Shown here: one piece after another, positions 44,428 through 52,499 of the stretch
Layout: the number at the start of each line of letters is the position of its first letter
Position numbering within the stretch: the stretch's first letter is position 1
DNA from: Humidesulfovibrio mexicanus
GTDB lineage: Bacteria > Desulfobacterota > Desulfovibrionia > Desulfovibrionales > Desulfovibrionaceae
NCBI RefSeq assembly: GCF_900188225.1
Contig: NZ_FZOC01000001.1
Coordinates: forward strand, 620,596-684,595
Direction: 5' to 3'
Length of the DNA: 64,000 nt
Position numbers and translations under genes: made by a program
Notes under the pieces: generated by a model
The model's input: the letters and a program-made list of their open reading frames with translations, nothing else
Database searches by the model: none
Told to the model about the DNA's origin: nothing

Positions 44428-45660
44428 ATGCGCAAGGCCCTTCCCCTGGTTCTTGCCGCCCTGGTCACCATGCCGGGCCTGGGTCTGCGCCTGTCCGGGA
44501 TCCACCTGGACGCGCCTTCCATGGCGCTGATCTCCGGCCTGGCCATCCTTGGCGCGTCGTTTCTGCTCCTGTGGGCCTGCGACGTGGCCCAGATGGACAT
44601 TCCGCAGACCCTGGCCCTGGCCGTGGTGGCGCTCATCGCCGTGCTGCCGGAATACGCGGTGGACATGTACTTCACCTGGCAGGCGGGCCAGCACCCGGAG
44701 TCCGACTACGCCCACTACGCCATCGCCAACATGACCGGCGCGAACCGGCTCTTGATCGGCGTGGCCTGGTCGGCCATCGCGGGGCTGCACTGGTTCAAAA
44801 CCCGCCGCCGCGTCATTCTGGATGTTGAGCAGCGCACCGAGGTGCTGTTTCTGGGCATGGCCACGGCCTACGCCTTCCTCATCCCCATCAAGGGCAGCCT
44901 GGCCTGGTACGACGGCGTGGTGTTCCTGGCCATGTACGCGTGGTACATCCGCCTGGCCAGCCAGCGTCCCTGCTCGGATTGCGAGCTGGAAGGCCCGGCC
45001 GAACTCATCGGCGCACTGCCCAGGACGCGGCGCAGGCAGGCCACGCTCCTGCTCTTCCTGTTCGCCGCCGGGGTCATCCTGGCCAACGCCGAACCCTTCA
45101 GCGAGAACCTGGTGGCCACGGGCAAGGTCTTCGGCATCAACGAGTTCCTGCTGGTGCAGTGGCTCGCGCCCATCGCCTCCGAGGCCCCGGAGTTCATCGT
45201 GGCCATCATGTTCGTGCTGCGCGGCCAGGCGGCCGTGGCCATGGGCAGCCTCATCTCCAGCAAGCTCAACCAGTGGACGCTGCTGGTGGGCATGATTCCC
45301 GGCGTGTACGGCGTCTCCAGCGGCGGGTTCGAGGTTCCGCTGCCCCTTGGCCCGTTCCAGATGCACGAGATCTTCCTCACCGCCGCCCAGTCGCTCATGG
45401 CCGTGGCGCTGCTGGCCTCGCTCTCCCTGGGGCCGCGCTCGGCCCTGCTGCTCTTCTGCATGTTCGCGGGCCAGTTGCTCAGCCCCTATGTGGTGGAGGG
45501 CCTGAACCTCCCCGAACTTCCCTGGGGCAACGGCACGGATGGCCTGCACCAGCTCTTCAGCGCGGGCTATGTGGCGCTCTTCGCCGCAATCGCCCTGGCC
45601 AAACGGCGCGATGTCTGGGAACTCCGGCTCGGAGCCAGCGTGGAGCAGCGCATCGTGTAG
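44428..45660 (+). CDS. Sodium/calcium exchanger-family membrane protein
   Basis: A 410-residue protein with about ten membrane spans in two inverted halves. The alpha repeats carry the ion-site motifs VALIAVLPEYAVD (first half) and APIASEAPEFIVA (second half), diagnostic of CaCA exchangers. A cytoplasmic loop near residue 180 contains CSDCE. The transported ion is not determinable. It lies in a same-direction run with the YkgJ, 85-residue, CBS and HPP genes. Confidence 0.87.
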   Translation: MRKALPLVLAALVTMPGLGLRLSGIHLDAPSMALISGLAILGASFLLLWACDVAQMDIPQTLALAVVALIAVLPEYAVDMYFTWQAGQHPESDYAHYAIANMTGANRLLIGVAWSAIAGLHWFKTRRRVILDVEQRTEVLFLGMATAYAFLIPIKGSLAWYDGVVFLAMYAWYIRLASQRPCSDCELEGPAELIGALPRTRRRQATLLLFLFAAGVILANAEPFSENLVATGKVFGINEFLLVQWLAPIASEAPEFIVAIMFVLRGQAAVAMGSLISSKLNQWTLLVGMIPGVYGVSSGGFEVPLPLGPFQMHEIFLTAAQSLMAVALLASLSLGPRSALLLFCMFAGQLLSPYVVEGLNLPELPWGNGTDGLHQLFSAGYVALFAAIALAKRRDVWELRLGASVEQRIV

Positions 45661-45715
45661 CGCGCGGGGCCCGGACGGGCATCGCCGGAGCGGCTTGATT
45701 CAAAAGGAGGATGCG

Positions 45716-46327
45716 ATGGGACACGAGTTCCAGCCTCTTGGCGTGGACGTGGACGACATCCTGGCCGCCATGCGCCAGGCCGGAAGCTACCTGGACATCA
45801 CGCCCTCCGATGCATTGTCCCTGTACCGCCTTGCCTTGGGCCACGCCCTGTCGCGACTGCGGCTCGGCATCTCGGTGGAGCGGCTCATGACCCGCGAGGT
45901 CCGCGTCATCGCCGCCGACGCCCCAGCCGCCGAGGCTGCCGCCCTGCTGGCGGAAACCGGCTTTTCCGGCGCTCCCGTGCTTGAAGGAGACACCCTTGTG
46001 GGTGTGTTGAGCTTCAAGGACTTCCTCCCCAGGCTCGGCCTGCCCAGGAACGCCACGCCCATGGCCCTGGTGGCGGAACGCATCGGGCGGCCGCACGGCG
46101 GCGATGCGGCCTGCGGGGAATGCGGCTTCGCCGGGCTCGCCGCCCGTGACCTCATGACCGCTCCGGCCCTGACCATCGGCCCGGAGGCGCCCATCGGCCA
46201 GGCGGCCACCCTCATGGAGACGCGCGGCGTCAACCGCCTGCCCGTGCTGCACGACGGCGCGCTTGTGGGCATCATCAGCCGGGGAGACGTGGTGCGCGCC
46301 AGCCAGTCCCTTGCCGTTGAGGAGTAG
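45716..46327 (+). CDS. CBS-pair protein
   Basis: A 203-residue cytoplasmic protein with a helical N-terminus (about 1-50) and two CBS motifs: VERLMTREVRVIAADAPAAEAA...GVLSFKDFL and ARDLMTAPALTIGPEAPIGQAA...GIISRGDVVR. Such pairs bind adenine nucleotides. AGGAGG precedes ATG 45716. It ends 3 bases before the HPP membrane gene. HPP proteins often carry a C-terminal CBS pair, so this may be the detached regulatory half. Confidence 0.87.
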   Translation: MGHEFQPLGVDVDDILAAMRQAGSYLDITPSDALSLYRLALGHALSRLRLGISVERLMTREVRVIAADAPAAEAAALLAETGFSGAPVLEGDTLVGVLSFKDFLPRLGLPRNATPMALVAERIGRPHGGDAACGECGFAGLAARDLMTAPALTIGPEAPIGQAATLMETRGVNRLPVLHDGALVGIISRGDVVRASQSLAVEE

Positions 46328-46330
46328 CGT

Positions 46331-46861
46331 ATGCGGTTCTTCGAGAAAATGCGCGGCTCGGGAACCTGCCCGCCCGTGGTGCGCCCCCTGGAGACCCTCT
46401 CGTCCTTCCTGGGTTCGCTGGCTGGCATGGCGCTGCTGGGCTGGCTGCACGCAAAGCTGGCCGACCCGGCCGGACTGGCGCTGCTCATCGGCTCATTCGG
46501 GGCCTCAGCCGTGCTGATCTTCGGCGCGCCCAAGAGCCCACTGGCCCAGCCGCGCAACCTCGTGGGCGGGCACGCGCTCTCCGCGTTCGTCGGGGTGAGC
46601 GTGGGGCTCGCCCTGCCAGAGCCGCTGTGGCTCACGGCCGCCCTCGCCGTAGCCACGGCCATTGCGGCCATGCACCTGACCAGAACCCTGCATCCGCCGG
46701 GCGGGGCCACGGCGCTCATCGCCGTCACAAGCGGCCCGGCCATCCGGTCCCTGGGCTACGTGTATGTGCTGTGTCCGGCGCTGGCCGGGGCGCTCATCCT
46801 GCTGTCGGCCGCGCTCCTGACAAACGCCCTCACCCCCGGCAGACGCTACCCGGAATACTAG
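46331..46861 (+). CDS. HPP-family membrane protein
   Basis: A 176-residue integral membrane protein with four spans. The family motif HPPGGATALIA is at about residue 121, preceded by SFGASAVLIFGAP and QPRNLVGGHALSAFVGV. Some HPP proteins have been implicated in nitrite transport in chloroplasts and cyanobacteria, but bacterial roles are largely unknown. It is the last gene of this run, converging with the CLC gene 9 bases further on. Confidence 0.88.
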   Translation: MRFFEKMRGSGTCPPVVRPLETLSSFLGSLAGMALLGWLHAKLADPAGLALLIGSFGASAVLIFGAPKSPLAQPRNLVGGHALSAFVGVSVGLALPEPLWLTAALAVATAIAAMHLTRTLHPPGGATALIAVTSGPAIRSLGYVYVLCPALAGALILLSAALLTNALTPGRRYPEY

Positions 46862-46870
46862 TGGTGAGCC

Positions 46871-48712
46871 TCAGCTCCCGTCTTGCTGGGCCCGCACGGC
46901 CTGCACGCCCTCGGCGTAGGCCCGGAACACGGCCCGGCGGTTCAGCACGCCCAGAAGCCGCCCATCGCCTTCACCGCCAGCGGTCGCGGCCAACACGGGC
47001 AGTTGCGCGCAGCCGCTCTCCACGAACTTGAGCAGGGCGGAATACACGTCTTCGTCCGGCGTCACGAAAAACAGCGGCCCCATGATGTCCCGCGCCACCA
47101 CCAAGTCGTGCAGTTCCTCCCGGAACACCAGGGCGCGCGCCTTGTGCAGCTCCACCAGGCCGCACAGGCGGCCGTCCGGCCCACGCACGGGAAAGGTGCG
47201 CGCGGGGCTGTTGCGCATCAGGTCGGCCATCACCCGCAGGGTGGACCCGGCCTCCAGCACCACGGGCAGGCAGGGCATGTAGCGCCCGTCCACAACGGTC
47301 TTCTCCAGCACATTCACGGTGGCGTCCGCCGCGTGGGCGGGCGAATCGAACTTGCTCTCCACCTGGTTGTCGTAAAGCGACACCTTGCGGCACAGGGCGA
47401 TGCACAGGGCCGAGGAAAGCATGAGCGGGGCCAGCAGCCCGTACCCGCGCGAGAGCTCGCAGACCATCACCAACGGGCCGATGGGCGCCTTGGCGATGCC
47501 GGAGAAGAAGGCCGCCATGCCCACCAGCACATAGCTGCCGGGTTCGGGCGCGATGTCCGGCCAGCGCGCGTGGGCCACCTGCCCCACCACCCCGCCGGAA
47601 AGCCCGCCCACGAAGAGCGCCGGGGCGAACATGCCGCCGCTCATGCCCGAGCCGATGCTCAGGCTGGTGGCCAGGGTCTTGGCCAGCACCATGCCCACCA
47701 GCAGCATGACCGGAATGTGCCCCAGCAGGGCCATTTCCAGCCAACCGTAGCCCCCGGCCAGGGCCGAGGGAAACAGTGCGCCGGTGCAGCCCGCCAAGAG
47801 CCCGCCCAACCCCAGGGTCCACATGATGCCCAGGCGCTCGCGCACGGGGGCGAAAAGCCTGGTCTTGCAGGCGCGGAAGCTGCCCATGAACAGGTACGCC
47901 GCGCCGGAACAGACCACGGCCATGAGGGCATAGAAGAGCAGCTCGCGCGGGTCGCGGAACTGGAAAGCGGGCGCGGCCAAAATGGCCTCGGACCCGAAAA
48001 AGAACGTGAACACGCTGTAGGCGGTCACCGAGCTCATGACCGCGGGCAGGATGGCCTCGGCCTCGAAGTCCTCGCGGTACACCACCTCCACGGCGGTGAG
48101 CGCCCCGCCAAGGGGGGCGCGAAAAATGGCCCCCATGCCGCCCGCCGCTCCGGCCAGGAGCAGGATCCTGCGCTCGCGGGCGGAGAGCTTGAGCCGCTGC
48201 GCCAGCCAGGAGCCCACTCCGCCGCCGATCTGGGCGATGGGGCCTTCCCTGCCCGCGCTGCACCCGCTGGCGATGGTGAGGATGGAGGCCAGGCCCCGGA
48301 TGACAGGCACGCGTGGGGGCACCAGCCCTCCGGCCCGGTGAAAGGCCCGGGTGGTGGCGTCCGTGCCGTCGGTGCCGGCGGTGACGGTTTCGGGCACATA
48401 GCGCTGGATGAAGAAGCCCGTGAAAAGCCCGGCGGACAAGCCGAACAGGGGCACCAGCCAGGGCCGCGGATCGCCCTGCGGCATGTGGAACAGGCGCTCG
48501 CCAGCGGGGCTGGGGAGCGGCATACCGGCCACATGGCGCAGCAGATAGCCCTGCAGCCACTCCACGGCGGCGAAGTAGCCGCTGGCCGCCAGCCCGGCGG
48601 CAAGGCCCACGGCAACCCCATAGGCCAGCCAGCGCCAGGAATGGGCGTGCCGCAACGAGCGCAGGACATCGGCCAGCGCGGCCCCCAGGCGGGTGATGCG
48701 GGAAATCGGCAT
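46871..48712 (-). CDS. CLC-type chloride channel/antiporter with CBS domains
   Basis: A 613-residue CLC protein. The ion-pathway signatures are SGCSAGREGPIAQIG and GSGMSGGMFAPALFVGG, with the gating Glu in GREGP. About ten to twelve helices occupy residues 25-440, and a C-terminal CBS pair (about 465-600) is cytoplasmic. Whether it is a channel or an H+/Cl- exchanger cannot be decided. ATG 48712 starts at MPISRITR; longer extensions lack a ribosome site. Confidence 0.92.
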   Translation of the reverse strand: MPISRITRLGAALADVLRSLRHAHSWRWLAYGVAVGLAAGLAASGYFAAVEWLQGYLLRHVAGMPLPSPAGERLFHMPQGDPRPWLVPLFGLSAGLFTGFFIQRYVPETVTAGTDGTDATTRAFHRAGGLVPPRVPVIRGLASILTIASGCSAGREGPIAQIGGGVGSWLAQRLKLSARERRILLLAGAAGGMGAIFRAPLGGALTAVEVVYREDFEAEAILPAVMSSVTAYSVFTFFFGSEAILAAPAFQFRDPRELLFYALMAVVCSGAAYLFMGSFRACKTRLFAPVRERLGIMWTLGLGGLLAGCTGALFPSALAGGYGWLEMALLGHIPVMLLVGMVLAKTLATSLSIGSGMSGGMFAPALFVGGLSGGVVGQVAHARWPDIAPEPGSYVLVGMAAFFSGIAKAPIGPLVMVCELSRGYGLLAPLMLSSALCIALCRKVSLYDNQVESKFDSPAHAADATVNVLEKTVVDGRYMPCLPVVLEAGSTLRVMADLMRNSPARTFPVRGPDGRLCGLVELHKARALVFREELHDLVVARDIMGPLFFVTPDEDVYSALLKFVESGCAQLPVLAATAGGEGDGRLLGVLNRRAVFRAYAEGVQAVRAQQDGS

Positions 48713-48825
48713 GGGCTTGGCTACCCCCGTCCGACTTGAGAAGTCAACGCCGGATGCTTGCTTTCGCCCCTGGCAGCACGTATTGATGCCAATTGTCGCC
48801 CCCTCGTGGGGCAAAGGAGCGTATC

Positions 48826-49827
48826 ATGACGCAATGGTGGCACTGGGTCGGATTCAACCTGCTGGTCCTTGTCCTGCTCGCCTTCGACCTGGGCGTGCTG
48901 CACAAGAACCACCGCGAGGTGGGCGTAAAGGAATCGCTCTGGCTCAGCTTCGGCTACTTCGTGCTGGCGCTCTGCTTTTCCGGGGTGATTTTCCACTTCG
49001 AGGGGCGCGCGGCGGGGGTCGAGTTCCTCACCGGCTATCTCATCGAAAAAAGCCTCAGCATCGACAACATCTTCGTGTTCGTGCTCATTTTCACCCATTT
49101 CCAGGTGCCCAAGAAGGCGCAGCACACCGTGCTCTTCTGGGGCGTGCTGGGCGCGCTGGTCATGCGCGCGGCGCTCATCCTGGCCGGAGCCGCGGTCCTC
49201 TCGGCCTTCCACTGGGTCATTTACGTGTTCGGGGCCTTCCTCATCCTGACCGGCGTCAAGATGCTCATGACCATCAACGAGGTGCCGGACCTCTCGGGCA
49301 ACCGGGTCACGCGCTTCATGCGCAGGCACTTCCGCGTCACCGAGGGCTACGAGGGCGAGCGTTTCGTGGTGCTGCGCGACGGTGTGCGGCTCATCACCCC
49401 GCTGCTCATCGTGCTGGTGCTGGTGGAGTTCTCGGACGTGGTCTTCGCCCTGGACTCCATCCCGGCCATCTTCGCCATCACCAAGGACCCGTTCCTGGTC
49501 TACACGTCCAACGTGTTCGCCATACTGGGCCTGCGGGCGCTGTTCTTCGCGCTGGCGGGCATCATCCACCGCTTCCACTACCTCAAATACGGGCTGTCCA
49601 TCGTGCTGGTGGTGGTGGGCGGCAAAATGGTCGTCAACGCCGCCTTCGGGCACGTCATCCCCACCGAGTGGGCGCTGCTGCTCACTGCGGCCATCATCGG
49701 GTCCTCCGTTGCGCTCTCGGTGTACCGCACGCGCGGCCTGCCCGCGGAGGCGGCCGAAACCGTCATGCCGCGCGGCTGGGTGCCTGGCAGCCCGCCAAAG
49801 GACGAACCAGGCGCAGACAGGAAATAG
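48826..49827 (+). CDS. TerC-family membrane protein
   Basis: A 333-residue protein with about nine membrane segments. The conserved charged core is LIEKSLSIDNIFVF and FALDSIPAIFAITKDPFLVYTSN, whose Asp and Asn residues in membranes fit metal handling. TerC proteins include tellurite-resistance-associated proteins and manganese exporters. AAGGAGC precedes ATG 48826. A GCCCC-ctcgt-GGGGC hairpin lies just upstream of the ribosome site. I do not see a yybP-ykoY manganese riboswitch. Confidence 0.92.
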   Translation: MTQWWHWVGFNLLVLVLLAFDLGVLHKNHREVGVKESLWLSFGYFVLALCFSGVIFHFEGRAAGVEFLTGYLIEKSLSIDNIFVFVLIFTHFQVPKKAQHTVLFWGVLGALVMRAALILAGAAVLSAFHWVIYVFGAFLILTGVKMLMTINEVPDLSGNRVTRFMRRHFRVTEGYEGERFVVLRDGVRLITPLLIVLVLVEFSDVVFALDSIPAIFAITKDPFLVYTSNVFAILGLRALFFALAGIIHRFHYLKYGLSIVLVVVGGKMVVNAAFGHVIPTEWALLLTAAIIGSSVALSVYRTRGLPAEAAETVMPRGWVPGSPPKDEPGADRK

Positions 49828-49850
49828 CCGGACCCGACCGCCACGGCAGA

Positions 49851-49890
49851 AAAACGCCCCGGCCGTCCGAACAGGACAGCCGGGGCGTTT
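49851..49890. terminator. Bidirectional terminator between terC and the MauE/DoxX gene
   Basis: AAACGCCCCGG (49852-49862) pairs with CCGGGGCGTTT (49880-49890). Confidence 0.8.
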
Positions 49891-49912
49891 CATCGCCGCA
49901 GCGGCGCACGGC

Positions 49913-50392
49913 CTAAGGGAGCAGCGCCCCGTCCCGCGAATCGGCCCGGTTTTGAGCCTCCCAGGCGGCCAGCGGCAGGCAAAGCAGCAGCGCATCGCGG
50001 CCCATGTACCAGAGCATGGGCGCCGCTTCCTCCGGACTTGAGGTGAAACAGCCGCAGGCCACGTTCAAGCCCCGCGCGTAATTGAAAACAATAGCCGCGA
50101 AAAAAGCCGCCAACAGGCCGAAGGACAGGAGCACGGCCGCGCGGCTCCACAATCCCGTATACAGGCACAGGCCCAGCACCAGCTCGAACCAGGGCAGCCA
50201 AAGGGCGGTCAGGTTCACCAGGGCCTCGGGCAGCAGGCGGTAGTCGCGCACAATGCCCGCAAAGGCCTGGGGATGAATGATCTTGTCCGCGCTGGCGTAC
50301 AAAAACACCACGGCCACGGCCATGCGCAGCAGCCAGGCCACGGACTCCCAGGGAAAGCCGCCGGGCGCTACTTCTTCCCGCAATCCCGGCAT
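49913..50392 (-). CDS. MauE/DoxX-like membrane protein
   Basis: A 159-residue protein with four spans (LLRMAVAVVFLYASADKIIHP, then WFELVLGLCLY, and others). It has a Cys pair in GLNVACGCFTSS, matching the MauE/DoxX redox-linked family. ATG 50392 has a perfect GGAGGG site and lies inside the end of the rhodanese gene (25-base overlap), which fits a membrane redox partner for the adjacent rhodanese. Confidence 0.85.
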   Translation of the reverse strand: MPGLREEVAPGGFPWESVAWLLRMAVAVVFLYASADKIIHPQAFAGIVRDYRLLPEALVNLTALWLPWFELVLGLCLYTGLWSRAAVLLSFGLLAAFFAAIVFNYARGLNVACGCFTSSPEEAAPMLWYMGRDALLLCLPLAAWEAQNRADSRDGALLP

Positions 50393-50898
50393 TGTCCCTC
50401 CGGAGCGCCAGCCGCCCGCGACATGGCCCCGCCCTTGGCCACGGGAAGGCGCTCGGCCTGCCACAAGGCCCACCCGTTCTTGAGCTCCACCACGTTCTTG
50501 ACCCCAGCGCCGCGCAGGTGCTTGGCCAACGTCGCGGCAAGGGTGCAACGCTCACCATCGCAATAGGCGATCACCGCGTCCTTGCCGGCAAGAAGGGGCT
50601 TGATGTCCTGGAACTGCGAGGCGAACTCGCGCGGGGGCAGCCACACGGCCCCCTGGATGTGCCCCATCTCGTATTCCAGCTGCGAACGGGCATCGAGGAA
50701 CACCGCCCGGCCGGACAAAAAGAGCAGGGCCGCGTCCTTGACGCCGATCTCACCGGAGGCGCCCACCGTGACGGCGCTTTGGGCCGCGTGAACGAGCGGC
50801 AGGCCGTCCGGCCGCAGGGCGTTGCTCCCGGCTGCAAGAACGCCGGACAGGGCGATGATGCCCAGGCATTGGCCAATGATTCTTGAAGCATGACGCAT
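50368..50898 (-). CDS. Exported rhodanese-domain protein
   Basis: A 176-residue protein with an N-terminal hydrophobic signal/anchor (about 10-28). A single rhodanese domain follows (AVFLDARSQLEYEMGHIQGAVWLP, active loop YCDGERC). It also has a C-terminal CRDCGKK cysteine pair outside the domain. It probably carries sulfane sulfur in the periplasm. ATG 50898 has a GGAG site. It overlaps the MauE-like gene. Confidence 0.87.
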   Translation of the reverse strand: MRHASRIIGQCLGIIALSGVLAAGSNALRPDGLPLVHAAQSAVTVGASGEIGVKDAALLFLSGRAVFLDARSQLEYEMGHIQGAVWLPPREFASQFQDIKPLLAGKDAVIAYCDGERCTLAATLAKHLRGAGVKNVVELKNGWALWQAERLPVAKGGAMSRAAGAPEGQCRDCGKK

Positions 50899-50966
50899 GG
50901 CAGGTCTCCGAAACGTGTCCATCCCAAATCCCCGCGCAGCACGGGGCCCCGCTTCAAACGAGGCGC

Positions 50967-50995
50967 AGCCTATTCCAAGTCCAGGGGAAACGCAA
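50967..50995 (-). promoter_or_regulatory. Promoter of the rhodanese-MauE pair
   Basis: Minus strand TTGCGT (50990-50995), 17 bases, TAGGCT (50967-50972). Confidence 0.4.
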
Positions 50996-51008
50996 TTTGG
51001 CGGCTGCC

Positions 51009-52298
51009 CTACCCCGCCGCAAGCGACCAAGCCACTGCCAACGCCGCGCAGAGCGCCCCCACCGCGACAGGCGGCAGACGCAGCAGCGCCAGCAGGGCGC
51101 CTGCGGCCAGAACCACCGCGACCCAGTCCACGCCGCCTTCAAATCCACCAGGGAGAAAAACCGCACCCCCGACAAGCAGACACAACTTGAGCAGCACCCC
51201 GACAAGGGCCGCGCCGATGCCGACCGAGGCGGCCCGGACACGCGGATTCGCGGCAAAGGCGGCGGCATGGGGCGCTACGCCAAGGGCCAGGAACAATCCG
51301 GGAAGCAGCAAGCCCAACACGGCCAGCACCGATCCCAGAACCCCCGCCGCTGCCTGCGGCAATGCGCCAGGATGCGCCCACCCGGCAACGAAGCCCACGT
51401 GCTCGGCCACCAGGGCCAGCGGCCCCGGAGCAATGGCCGCCAGGCCCAGACCCGGCGCGAGCTGTGCGGACGAAATCCATCCCTGCCGCTGGACCACATC
51501 GGCCAGGGAGGCCAGCACGCCCCAGGCACCGCCGAACGCGAAGGCACCGGTGCGCATGGCCAGGGAAAACAGCCTGGGCAGAATGGAATCCGTCCCGAGC
51601 AGCAGGTGCGCCGCCCCGGCGAGCCCGATCCAGACCCCCGCGAACAGGGCGGCCAGGCGCAAGCCCCGCCGCCAGACACCGGCATCGGCGGCGATGGGAT
51701 TGCGTCGGCTTCCGCCTTCGGCTTGCGCCCCTTCCACCGGATCGAGCCCGAAGAGTTCCGGCCGCAGCCCGCCCAGCCACAAGCCCATGAGCGCGGCGGC
51801 GATGACGATCCCCGTGAACTTGAGCCGCAGCCCCCAGCTCATGAGAAAACTGGCTGCGGCAAAGGCCCAGAACACCGGATGCGCAAGGCGCGAGCGCCCC
51901 ATGCGCCACAGAGCCGACAAGGCGAGCGCCACGCCCATTGCGGACAGGCCGGTCAACGCCGCGTCCATCTGCCCCTGCCACGCCGCAGCCGTTGCGCCCC
52001 AGGTCAGGGCCAGCAGCACCAGCACCCCCGGAAGCGCCCAAAGCGCCCCAGCCAGCGCACCTCCGGCAGGACCGCGCAGTTCCCTGCCAAGGCACACAGC
52101 AAGCAGGAAGCCCTGCGGACCGGGCAACAACGCGCAGGCCCCGCGCAGGCGCAAGAAGGCCGCATCGTCCATCCAGCCCAGCCTGTCCACAAGCTCCCGG
52201 CGCAGCCGTCCAGCCTGGGCCGCGCCACCGACAAAACCGACGCAGCCCAGCCGCAGCCAACACCGGACGAAATCACGCAAGGAGATCGAACTGCTCAT
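51009..52298 (-). CDS. chrA: Chromate transporter, long-chain (two-domain) ChrA
   Basis: A 429-residue CHR-family protein with duplicated halves. The N-half starts with GFVGGAAQAG and has the LLPGPQGFLLA motif; the C-half repeats it as FGGAWGVL and IAPGPLALVAEHVGFVAGW. About eleven hydrophobic segments are visible. ChrA proteins extrude chromate, or act on sulfate-like anions; in a sulfate reducer either use is possible. ATG 52298 lacks a strong ribosome site. Confidence 0.88.
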   Translation of the reverse strand: MSSSISLRDFVRCWLRLGCVGFVGGAAQAGRLRRELVDRLGWMDDAAFLRLRGACALLPGPQGFLLAVCLGRELRGPAGGALAGALWALPGVLVLLALTWGATAAAWQGQMDAALTGLSAMGVALALSALWRMGRSRLAHPVFWAFAAASFLMSWGLRLKFTGIVIAAALMGLWLGGLRPELFGLDPVEGAQAEGGSRRNPIAADAGVWRRGLRLAALFAGVWIGLAGAAHLLLGTDSILPRLFSLAMRTGAFAFGGAWGVLASLADVVQRQGWISSAQLAPGLGLAAIAPGPLALVAEHVGFVAGWAHPGALPQAAAGVLGSVLAVLGLLLPGLFLALGVAPHAAAFAANPRVRAASVGIGAALVGVLLKLCLLVGGAVFLPGGFEGGVDWVAVVLAAGALLALLRLPPVAVGALCAALAVAWSLAAG

Positions 52299-52363
52299 GG
52301 ACGACCTGTGCCAACTTTGGCCGCTGCTGTCGAGTGCAGCCCGCGCTTCCACGTACAAAACCC

Positions 52364-52391
52364 TGCACATCACATGTGCACGAACATGCAC
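52364..52391. promoter_or_regulatory. Inverted-repeat cluster (candidate upstream activator site)
   Basis: TGCACAT-cac-ATGTGCA (52364-52380) is a perfect 7-bp inverted repeat, followed by GTGCA/TGCAC (52376-52391). The cluster lies about 80-105 bases before the predicted sigma-54 start, the usual enhancer-binding distance. Confidence 0.5.
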
Positions 52392-52440
52392 AAAACCAGA
52401 TGATCCTGTAACCGCGTGGCGCATTTGCTCGTCTTATTGG

Positions 52441-52457
52441 TTGGCACGAAACTCGCA
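52441..52457 (+). promoter_or_regulatory. Sigma-54 promoter of the MacA-like gene
   Basis: TTGGCACGAAACTCGCA has the invariant GG (52443-52444) and GC (52455-52456) separated by exactly 10 bases. It matches TGGCAC-N5-TTGC with one mismatch. The predicted start is about 52468. Confidence 0.6.
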
Positions 52458-52499
52458 AACAGCGTTTCAATCGCTTGACTTTACGCCAGGATGTGAGCC

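Noticed and set aside
48713-48825. Possible yybP-ykoY manganese riboswitch before terC
   Set aside because: The leader is short and the conserved motif of that class is not visible; only a small GCCCC/GGGGC hairpin is present.
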